Assembly: GCF_965638725.1 (NCBI RefSeq)
Contig: NC_134951.1
Span: 105,051,811 to 105,115,810 of the forward strand
Source of the DNA: Aptenodytes patagonicus
Lineage: Eukaryota > Chordata > Aves > Sphenisciformes > Spheniscidae
Direction: 5' to 3'
DNA length: 64,000 nt
Made by a program: the position numbers and the translations under genes. This document shows, one piece after another, positions 38,301 through 50,300 of this stretch (its first letter is position 1; every line of letters begins with the position of its first letter). Under the pieces are notes generated by a model. The model was not told where the DNA came from. It made no database searches and saw only the letters and a program-made list of their open reading frames with translations.

Positions 38301-41300
38301 TCTGATTGTTTGTTTTCCTCTGGGGAAGAATGTTATTGAATATTAGATGACTGCTTCCCTGAAGGAAAATACCATAAGCTTCATGTCTAGGTATTTTGTT
38401 CTAACATCAGTTTTTATCTTGTATGGCACAACTGTTTCTTATATCATGCACTTGGATCATGGTATTAAAACTAAAAATGTTGGATTGTAGCAGCAAAATG
38501 CTGGTCATATGTAGGCCAGCAGGAGTTTTGCAATTTACATTATTAGTGCCAGAATTTCACCCTAGGTTGTTATATATTAGATGAACTTTTAATGTTTAAC
38601 TTTTGGTTGTCATCCATAGTATACTTGTTAGCAGAATGCAAAAGAGATGCTTTGCCAAAAAAAAAAAAAAGCAGATTATTTAGATGTTCATGGACTTCTG
38701 CTGCTGGGGTCAGATTGAAAACTTTGTCTCCAAGGAAAGTCTTCTGGAAGGTTTTAAAATTATATTTAATATCTAAAGTACTCCAGTCAAACCACAAGTT
38801 AGTTAATATCAATGAGGGAAAGTAAAACACTGGAAAGGAAGGAGATGTAACAATTGCATTTTATAATTTTTTTTTACTCTTCCAAATTATAATAATTTTG
38901 CTTTCCCTCGTTTGGGATTAGATTTTACTTATGTCAGCTGTCAGTCAGATGGAAAAGTTCACCAAAGTCAGTGGAACTTTTAGGGGTGAACTCTCACCAG
39001 TTTCTATAAAGGTGGTGGCCTCTGCTTTTTACTGAAGTTTTTCTTATGATTATTGGTCAAATGCTATTTTATTCAACATTCAGAATATTAATATGAATCG
39101 TCTTGCTTTATTTATAATGCATTCTAAGATTGTTACTCACATGAGTGATAACTCTGAGAATAGCCAGTATGATTTTCATCTCACACTTGTGCAAGATGCT
39201 GCATTTTGTGCCATACCCCAGGGTTAAGGTGTGAGCAAACACTGCCAAAATTTCTCCTTTGGAAATCAGGCAGCTAAAGCACCTTAAGGAGACCTTTGTC
39301 CTGTGGTTTTAAAACCTGAAATATGCCTTAAGCATTATGCTAAGTGGAGTTCCAGTCTTCTATGCCTTGGCTGCAGCAGGAGGGATCTTGTAGTGGGTGT
39401 TTTGGGGGACACAAATAATTTGACAGTACATGGGATGTTTGTGGAGCTGTCAGGATAAGCTGCAAAGATAACCATTGTTTATACCTGTTCTGGATGAACA
39501 AGTGAAGAGTGGTTGTTTGGGTTTTTTTGCAAAGATAAAATTTATTGTCCCTGTGGTAAATGTTCATTGCTTATATAAGTATGTTCTGATTTCTAGCTCA
39601 GCATAAGTCAGTATTTGTTTTTCACAGCAGTCAATACCCACAGTCCAAATATTTTTTTGAAAGTGGAACTACAGATGCTTACTTACGCCTTTGTATTGGA
39701 ACGGTGGTACTATTTGGTCTATGTGTGTGCCTAAAGTCATAATTGCATGTGCTTGTGTCCTATAGCTGTTGCAAAAGTAGGTATTGTATATCCCATCAAC
39801 CGATGATGCCTGCTTTAGTTCTTTGAATAATGGCTGTTTGGAAGTAATCAGTATTAACAGGTTTTAAAAGTATTTCAGGACTTGTTTAAGCTATGAATTT
39901 TTTATTTTTGCTTTTTCTTTTAGGTGGCCTGGCTTTAGCTCAAGTACTGTTTTTTTATGTGAAATACCTTGTTCTGTATGGTGTTCCTGCCCTCCTCCTT
40001 CAAATGGATGGACTCAAACCTCCAGCTCTGCCTTGCTGTGTGAGCCTGATGCACAGTTTCACTAAAATGTGGAGGTTAGTCGTTACTGCTTTTCAGACAG
40101 TTTATTACTGATACATGGTAGCCAGTGTATAAGAACATGCATGTGTATGTTCATGGTCACATGCATGTTTGCTTTTATGTCCTTGTGCTTTTTCTCTCAC
40201 CCCCGTGATTCATCTTTAGCACTTGCTAAATGAACTTCAATTTGATGGTTACTTTTTTCACACTGCAGAGGGTTACTTTTTTTTCCACACAAAGCATCCC
40301 TTTCAGCATTTTCATCCTCTTAATTATTAGAATTAGACTAAGCCTACTTAGCTTCACTAACATACTAATTATTTTTTCCAGATATCTATTAAATGGTTCA
40401 TTTTTCAGTCTTGGTCTAAACCCCACATTTCAGCTAGATATTCTTCCAGAGAAGGAAAGGAAATGCTTGGTTAATCACCTGTGAGGAAAGCTGTAGTTAT
40501 AACTTTAGTATGTAGAGTCATGCAGTAGAGAAAGTCTTCAACACATTAAAAATACTATGAAAAATGGTAATTGTTTATAATGTTTATAATTTCTGGATCC
40601 CCTTTGCTTTTAAAGAGTTTCAGCACAATATTTCACAAAAAAGTACCAGTTTTGAATCTTATGGTTGCTTTAAATCAGTGTTCACTGAAGTATTTTCCCT
40701 GAAAACTGTCTCCCAGGTACATTCTGCTTGCTGTTCAGCCTGTGTGTAACGGTGGATTCACTTGACTTCTCCCCTCCCTTGTTTCCCTCTGCAGGATCTC
40801 TAGTTCCTCCAGTCTGTGGGACGCCGTGCCCCAGACTTCTAGAAACATGACCTAAAATGATTTAGACTTGTCAGCTTTTTAGTGCAGAGGCTTGTCTTCT
40901 GTTGTGTTAGTGCAGAGCCTAGCACAATGGTGCTTACTCTGTTTGGTCTGACTGCTTTGTGATATGAAGAAAGCTTTTTCATTTTAGTCATTAAAACAGT
41001 GGGTCTGCTATTATCAGAGCTTTATTGGATGAGATTCTAATTTTGTTTTCGGCTTGAAGCTGGTTGTAACAAGAAGGCTTTATAGTTTATAATAGTCGGC
41101 AACTGTAGACATGTAGTATTCAAAGAAATGCAGCAGAAATAGAGTGCAGAAAACGGATGAACTGTTAAAATTATTTGAGCTATTGGCAAATGCCTTGGTT
41201 TAAATTCTCTTTCAGAGTTCGAACTGAACTTACGACCTACAGAGTTAATATAGAAATCTGTGTTTTCTACCAGGCACTCTCCTGAGAGCGGCATCTCTTG

Positions 41301-44300
41301 GCCTGCTGGCCCTTGCAAGCAGAGTTGCAAACAGCAGCGGTTTTTTTCCCTCCTCTCCCAGTTATTATTCCAGGGAATCTGTGTTCCTCTGGAGCTGCCA
41401 AATGAAACTGAACTTCAGCACAAATACTAATGACACTGCTATGTCAGGTAGTTGTAACAGACCATGAAAAGGTACTCTGAACCTGCGAAGATGTGTGGTG
41501 TATCACAGTAAAAACATTGGGTATTCTTTAAAAAATATTCATAACACTTATAAGAAAATTGAAACTAGTATCTAAGCAGAAAGTTTAATTTTTTTTACAG
41601 AAGCAAAAAATATCAACTGCTGATATTTACCGCTTGCCCAAGTATTTCATTCATATATGTATCAAACATTTATTGCCAGAAATAATAAAATTATCTCATA
41701 GATGGGATATGTTTGTTTGCTTTGAAGGTTGAAAAAATCAGCTCATGTACAGCTGACTTGATTTCTTGCCCTCAAAGCTGTGTGGATAGTAGAATTTCCT
41801 ATGGCTGCTAGTGAATTATGGGTCATTCTCAATTATCTAAGAAATCTCACATAGCTTGCCCTCTGAATCCCTGAATTATGATGCCCTTATGCCTTTTCAG
41901 TTAAACTCTTCAATCACTACTACCCAGAGGCTTTGCAGTCTTTTTATGTGTTTTGGTATCTTATATAGGAACATCAGTGTTAGAAGTGGGAATAGCCTTT
42001 GTTTCTAAACTGTATGATTGAACAGGACAGGAAGTGTGGAAATAATGGGTTTAGCATAAAAGCTAGCAAAAAATGGTGAAAGTAAATAGCTTGTGTTGTG
42101 AAGCCTTATGAACGGTGACACTGTGTTTACGTAAAGTGCTAAATACTTTTTTGTAGTTTGTGAATATGTGGACTTTTAAGTGAATGTTCCTAACAACTTT
42201 ATCAGAGTGGGTCAAATTTAAATGTTAATAACACAGTGCCTAGTTTTAAGCAGAGCACTCCCCACAGAGTGAGGAGATTTGTACCAGACTCTGTTTTCAT
42301 AAAGTGGTAGCCTGGTAAAGCTTATTAAAGGCTCCTAGGGCCAGATTGGGAAATGGAGTGGGGTGAAATGAGCCAGATGACATGGAGTGCACCACTGTTA
42401 CCTGCTGGTTGGCATCAGGGAGGCTGCTTGGAAAAAAGTGCTTATGTATGCTTGGCTTGCTCTTACCCTTCTTGCTGGTGTCTGCTTTAGGGTACTGTCA
42501 GAAACAGGGTATTATGCTAGCTAGGCTTTTGGAAGACGCAGTATTGCTATTTTTATGTCTCAAAGCTATTAGCAGTGCAGATTTTGAAGGAGAGAAGGTA
42601 GCCTGAAGAGAAAGACAACATGAATGTCTCAATGTAGCATATATTTGCATTCCTTACTAAGGAGTCTTCCACCACCACCTGGTTTCCTTTGAGCATAACA
42701 ACAAAGCTTTTGATCTGATACATCCAGATCAGTGTCACTTATAATCAGTACATGCTGACACAATTCACTATGTGATACAGCAGGTGGAAGAGCTTTCAAT
42801 CAGGAAGGTAAGAAAGATACCACAGTGTGTCTAAAATTTCTCTAGAGCTAAAAAGCAAAGCAGGTATTAGAAAAACAAATCAGGTACTCTGCCTCCCTAT
42901 TGATGGTACTAAACAATAAACCAAATTGTGTCCATTCAAACTTAAAAAGAAAAGGCTTTAATTAAAAAGGAATTATCAACTTTATAGTAGATTCTGCCTA
43001 ATTTGCATTTTATTTAATCAAGATAATCTCGAGTCAAAAAATCAGCAGTCTTGTTTACTGTCTCAAGACAAATACAGGTGTTGAATGTGTGTTACTGTGG
43101 CTTCATTTTACCAGGATATAATTATCTTGCTAAATATGCAGCTGCATAGCTAATGAATGCATGATAAATTTATTACTATTTGAAAGCTTGATTATAGCTG
43201 TGAAAAGGAGTTTCTGAGCTCCTGATTTCCAGATAGGGCAGCAGTTCAGTGACACACCAACTCAGAGTTTTTAATGTCATGAGGAATTAAAACTTGATTT
43301 TTGTTACCAAGGTTAAAAGCAAGGTAATGAATCGTGTGAGAGCAACCAATGTTGTTGGAAACTTGTAAGTGCTTTTAAAGAATTGGTCAAGGCTGATGTC
43401 TGCCATACAACTTCTCAGGCTGGGGGGGAGGGGGGGAAATTGTGTAGTGCAACTAGGAAAAGTTGTGGTACTGCTGAAACTTGCAAATTAGTTCAATATG
43501 GAAAAATATCCTAGTGGAGGAGTAAGGGTGTGGAAACTACAGAAACAGTAGATAGCACGTAACTAAATCCTGTATCAATTTTGACATATCAGTAAATGAC
43601 TTTGGCAATGTATTCCACAAAGAAACTTGTCAGTTCATAAATGAAGACAACATTTAGCACAGATGCTGCTCATGGAAAAATAATCATGCTTCCATTTTTA
43701 TGTTTCCATACTATGTTACTGAGTGTGGCGAGTGCTTTTCTGCAAAGATGTTGGACACATTGATCAGATGTGTTTTGACATGCCATGGGAACAGCATGGC
43801 ATAAGAAACCAGTTATCTCTGGTCATAGACTGGTATGAAATGTGCAGAAGCACAACTCCTCTTCTTCTCTGCCTTTCCACCTTGAAATTTGCATATTCCG
43901 AAGTATCTTATCCCAAAATAATTTGGAGACAAGTGTGTTGGGGACAAATTGTGCTAAAACTTTATGCATGTTTAATATAGGTTAGCCTCAGCAAGGGTAG
44001 AGGTTTTTCAGGAAGGCAGTAAGAAGTAGTATTTGAAAGGTAGATTTCACAGGAAACAGAATTTCATCCAGAATAAAGAAAATGGAGTTGAAGAAATGCT
44101 GCCAGATAAAAACAAAATAATGCAATGATGGAGAAAGATCTGGCCACTTTCAACTACTATGCTGTAAGTTCTAGATTCCACCTTGTTTGGTCAAGAATCG
44201 GGGTGTTAAATACAGGAGTCTGACATAAGTCAAACCCCCCATTTTCTTGCATGAGTGGACTAGGAGGGCTGTATTTTGCATATACAGACACATACACACT

Positions 44301-47300
44301 TTTATATGAACACATGTTAAGTTTATCCCACAGATGTTTTGGTGACATCCAAAAATGGCGTCTGGGTTATGATCTGAAAGAAATTGTCTGCAGTTCAGTC
44401 TGGTTTACCTGCCTCATTATTGCAAAAGCATTGCTTGCCTTATATGAGAAAAGTGGTCTATATGCAAGGTCTCACTGAATTGCTCAAAATTATAGATTAG
44501 AATTTTGCTGTAGGCTAATTGCATTCTCAGCTATAACCATGCCATAGAAAATGGATCTACAAATGAAAATATAATCTCATCTGCATCTGTTTCTTCCTCA
44601 TCCTGATACTTTTTGTCTACCTTCACTGCTGTTCTTGAAGCCTTCCCCCCTCTGGAAACAGTTCCTTGTGTATGTCTATCAGAAAGGACCATACAGGGTA
44701 TTTTCCCTTCCTTTCAGACTCTTTTCTGGGAAAAGACAAGCCTGATACTGATGTTATGTGTGAGTGCGAGCACAAGAGATCACTGTGACCACATGCAGTA
44801 ATTTTGGAATGATGAATAGCAAGCAAAAACTTACCATCTCTTATTTCTGGCTTAAACACTTGATAGTATTTACATCTAATTGCCTATTCTTAGTTTGTGG
44901 TGAGGACTGGAATAGATTTTTTTAAACAAGGAAAGTGGATATTTTCTGACCTGTGTGTAGGGGGGGAAAGTAATATTTAAGTCCGTTTTCACCGGCGCTT
45001 CTCATGATCCCAGCCCAGTTTATCATGTACTTCCCTTGTTTGGGCTTCTGATTTTTCTACTGGAGTAAATGATTTTGGGAGTTAACTTATTAAATATATC
45101 AAGATGAGTAAGCTGCTGAAAGGCTTTGTTATAAGATATTAAGGAAATTTAAATAAGATCAGAAATGGTGTTTCTGTCAATGCTTGATTTGGGAGGCTTG
45201 CCTCCTTAAATTCCCAAATAGCCAATGTCTGGCACAAGTTAACACAAATATAATTGTCCAGCTGTAACTGCTACAGCTGTGTGTAGTCAGGATGACATCC
45301 CTGCCTCTGGGCTCAGAAAAAGGTGCCGTTAAGTTTAGGGGCTTGTACTCTAACAAACTCCTGTGGAAGGCTCTTGCTTTCTGTGAGTATTGTAGTGCTC
45401 TTTTGCTGTGGTGTTTCTGGATAAGTTGACGGATGACCTGAAATTTGAGATAGCAGGTTTTCTCCCTCTATTTCTCCTTCCTATGAGTTTAGTTCTCTGA
45501 TTATATGCTAGTAATAACAGCAAATCGCTGTTGTGCAACCTGTCATTTAGAGGTAATTACAAGGGAAAAAGGAAGGATGCTAAATGATGGGTCGTAAACT
45601 CCTTCCCGTGGCAGGTATCCTCAGGAGTCAGTTAAGTTGCAAATCCTTGAAAAATTTGCACGAGGGAAGGAGAGGCAGGCAGTGAAAAGGAACTCCACAT
45701 CTCCATGGCAGCGTGACAGAAGAGGTTCAGCGTGGATCACCCAGAGCCTGGTAGAAGTTTGAATGGCACATCCAGATCTGTGGCTCAGACCTGCTGCCCA
45801 CCTTGCTGTGGAAGGGGTTGCAGCAGCAGCAACAGCTGCTTCCTAAAGCTACAGGAGGACCTTCACTGGGGTTCTGTGCCTGGGGAGAGGATGCTGTCTG
45901 GGAATCAGAGCAGGGATGCTGGGCCAAGCCTACTTGTGCTATGAACAGAGAATCTCATTTTAAGTGCTATAAATGGCCTAGAAGTCAGCTTCAAGAGGAT
46001 CAGGTATTTTGAGGTGATCTGTTTTGTATCTATACTATAGTTCTAGACAGCTATGTTTTTGAAAGCTCTCTACTCCATGCCTCTGGTGGGACTTACCCAG
46101 CAGCTGGAACTGAGAGACAAGAAAAGGAAGGACAGGCTTATGAATATTTCCCTTTCCTCTGGAGATTAGGAGTGTCACTTCTGGTATATTTCCAGCCTTT
46201 GATATTTTCAAAGAAGAAGTTGTCCACTGTGTTTTAGACAGCATATCGGGTAAAACAAATGTCTTTTAATGATCTAGCTTCTCACTGGTTTTAAGCTTAA
46301 AAAATGTTAATGCTGCAGTGTTTCTATTTAAAAATCAAAAGGCACCTTTTCCTCACCCTGTATTTTTAGAGGTGATCCCTTAAATATGAAAAAAGATTAT
46401 TTAAAAGCATAGTTGGATTAAATAGAATTACACCCATAGTGTTGAAATGGCCTAGTGCTCATGAATAAGGGGAAATTGTATTGAAATCTGAAGAATAGAA
46501 GAAATCAATATTGCCGAAGTGGGCATTGACGTATTTGGACTTCTGCACATGAGCCATGTTAAGCCTTCTTTTGCAAACTTTAACACCCTGAAGCCGTAAG
46601 ATCTGGGTTTGTGTGTCCTGTCTGGACAAGTACACTGAATCGGATCCCAAATCAGTAGTAAAAATATCATGCATAAGAACAGTTTTGTCATGGAAGGCTT
46701 GTGTTTGCATATATTTGTGGATGATGTGCTTTAAAAAGCTTAAAGAATATTCTTTTTCATTCTTGAGAAGCTTTTTATGTGGTCTTTGAAGATGCTGGGT
46801 GAGAGTCTCAGGAAAGGGCTCCCCCCCCCCCCCCCCCCCCCCTTCTGTTGGTACCTAAGGACTAGGTTTGAATGTGAGGCAGGTCTTGCTGTATGTCCTT
46901 GCCACCTACAACTCCTGTGGTACTTCTAAGCAGTATGCTCCTGTGTGAAATACAAAACTACTGTGTGGAGTAACAGCTGGAGTCAGGGTGGTCTTTTGAA
47001 GAGGAGAACCCTCCTTAGAAAGGCTATGGAGTCGTACGTAATGTTTAAATGTTGCACCTGCTTGTTAATATCAGAATACTTAAGCTGCTTGCCCAAAAGT
47101 TGGGCATTTAATTGCAGAATTAGTGCATGTTTTTTAGCAGTGGAATAACTTGTTTCTAAGTTGAAAAATAACACTTTTCCCCGATTTACTTGTATTTTTT
47201 ATTAACTGTTGTGATGCTTAAAGCCGAGCATTGATCTGTGACACATTATTTTTAGCTAATGTGTCACCTGAATATGTGAAAGATGCTTTAGTTCTGGACT

Positions 47301-50300
47301 GGTTAGTCATTCTCTCACTGAGAGCAACAAAAGATTTAACTGCTTTTGACGTCAGCCCAATTAGTGCATGCTACAGTTCTTATTTATGTACAGCTCAATT
47401 TGCTGGTTATATTAAAACTTTAAAAGGCTCCTTAAATCTCTTCAGTAGAGGAAAAAAAAATCTATTATTTGTCTCTTTGGAGTGTAAAAAGAGACAATAA
47501 TGAAGCACCCTAATCCTTCTTGGGTCTAAATTGAATAATTACTGGAAATTTATTTGTGTAGTGACTGCTTTGTTACTGTAATTTGAAATTGCTGGGCTTT
47601 TTTAACAACCAAGCTAAGCCCACCTACTGCTGATCACCCATGAAGCCCATTCTTTGCAGTATTTGACATGAGCTCTGCATGGATACAAACTATTGCTGCT
47701 GCTCACATTTGGCAAACAGCGCTCTGCCTGCTGACAACCACTGTAGAAAATGAGTAATGGCTATTAATAAACTTCATTGTTCTGTTTGCAGTAAGGATAG
47801 GTATCTCATAGTAATTGGACAATGATGCTGCATTGCAGGAGTCTTACTCGAGGAAAACTGAAGGAGAACTTACCCTATGGGAGTTTGCCACTAATGGGCA
47901 TTAGATTTCATCCACTCTCCATGAGCTACCACAGGCTTTTAAAGAAACAGGGAAGGTATAAAATTACAGTAATATTTCTTCTGAAGGGTTCTGGGAGAGA
48001 TTAACGGAATACAAATGAGATCTACTCTTTTTAAGAAAGTGTCTGCTGAACTCTATCACCAAGATCCAGTGTGACGGATACGTGAGAAACAGAACTAATT
48101 TCTAGTCTTAAAGCCTACTAAGTAGGCGGACCTGTGTGTAATCTTACATTAACACTGGCAATGACTGATGCCTGCTTAAAGTTCTGCTTGTCTTTCTGGC
48201 CAGGAGATTGCAAAGGTGCGGCGAAGTCACTGCCTAGAATCATTAAAACTTTCCTCAGGCTTTCTGATATAATACAAGTTGTATGTTTAAATTGAAATGA
48301 AACAATAAAACATATTGGGTCGTGGATCCAATTTGTAGGCTGGAGGCCGCTAGCAGTTTGTGAAGTCTTTGTGTGGTCAACAAAAGAACTTTTTCCTTGT
48401 GGCTGTCTTATTGTAGATTATTTTTGCTATGCAGGTCTCCAGCCTGAGCTCCCAGCTAATAACTGAAACTCCACAGATGAAGCTTTGGGACTTAGTGATA
48501 TTTTCTACTCGGAGGTGAAGGTGTCTCTAACAAAATGTATACCGAAGTTGGACTGTATCCTACATTATACAGGCTGTCCAGAGTCAGTCCAGGTATTTCT
48601 GCTTCTGTTGAAATCCATGAGGGTTTTGCTGCTGATTCTGACTGGGTCAGGATTTCATTGTTGATTTCCACCATTCTCATAGGTACGGGAAGCTTCTCCT
48701 TGCAATGCTATGCAGCAAATACTTTGCAAGTAAAATGTCTAGGGTTTGCTCTGTTCAATCTAAGAGTACTTTGTAAATATGTGATTACTTTTTTTGTGAA
48801 GTAAGGTGAATGTTTATGCATAGGCTGTATTGGTGCTGAAGAGCTCTACAGCACTGAGCAGGAACTCCAGATGGAGGCATCTGGCACAAGTTGAACGCGG
48901 TGGCAGCTTTGGTTATTCTAATAATGGAGGAAACCAAAAGGCAACTTTGTACTGTTGAACCATTCCAGGAAGAAATAGAACAGAAATTCAAAGTGTTTTA
49001 TCTAAGCATGAAGTGTTAAAATTCCAGTATGTCCCTAAGCAAGTGTCAGAGAATGATAAAGATATCTTCATGTATGTACAGGTCCTGCTTATTGTTACTG
49101 TAACAAGAAATTGCTTGTCAAAGACATGATATAAAAACATTTGACATTCTTCATATTTTTTTCTCTCAAATAACAGATTTTTCTTTTTTACTCTTAGCTG
49201 CATTTTTACATTGAGATGAAAGAAAGCTGCTACTACTAGTGTGCTGCATTGCAGATGGTTAAAACTTAAAATCAAAGCTCACAAACAAAAGACAGTCCAT
49301 TGAAGCTTGAGATTTAGGCTTAAGCAGGTTCTTAAGATCTTGATGTTTAAAAGAACATTGAATTCACTTAAACAGGAATTTTCTTAATAGGTTGAGCCAG
49401 GGTTTGCTTCATTGTATGTTGCATGGTACGAACAGACATACTTTGTTTTTTTGCATAGGAAATGATAGGATTTGTTATTGTTTATCTTGAAGGAATGCCA
49501 AAAAAGCTCCATATATGTATTTGTTCCTAATTCCAATACTCTCAGTGGGCAGACTGTAAAATCTGTATGTGGGTGAAATTCACCAAGTGTTTGCACTGAT
49601 TGAAAGGCTGAAGTGAAAAATGAGAGCTCCAAGAACTTACTTGTATGTAGCAAAAGAGTTCCTAGAAAATGTTGCAATGTGATTTTCAAGGCTCAGTGTC
49701 CGAAAGTATATTCCATAGTTTGGGTAATAGATAAATCCAAATGGGTTGTTGGATTGGGTCTCATTTTTCATCATGCGCCTTCCCATCTTCATTTTAGAAA
49801 CTAACAACACTAAACAGTCTGGGCTTTTTAGATTAATATTTTCAGTTTGCTTGCTGTATTTATTTTCTCTGTAAAATATCTTCTGTGAAAGTGTAATTTT
49901 TTTCTATGTTAAGTTGTGCATCTGCTTTCTAAATAGTTTATGCTAGCATGGTGGCAGTTATATTATTTACAAAGAAGTGTGCTGATTGTCACTGAAGAGA
50001 CAAGCTTTGCTATGAAGGTGTAGGTTTCGAGTAAACTTTCAGAAAACAATATGTCTGAATCCATGCAAGCTATAGACAGGCAAAGTGTCTTTTAAAAATA
50101 TGGATGGCTTTCCCAGATCTTTAATAATGAAGATGATGAATCAATTGGTAGCAGTCACTACTTGAAAAATACTTATTCTACTTTGCAGGTATACCCCCTC
50201 TAGGGGATTTGCTTTAGCAAAGTTTTATAGTTCATTGAGACATTAAATAATAGCACTTAGAAAACCTGCATATAGACTTCGCTATCTGCTTTGCCTGTAG

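Noticed and set aside
45732..46012. Overlapping frames with a short poly-Gln stretch
   Set aside because: The CAG/CAGCAACAG run is short, frames overlap on both strands and no splice or homology support exists.
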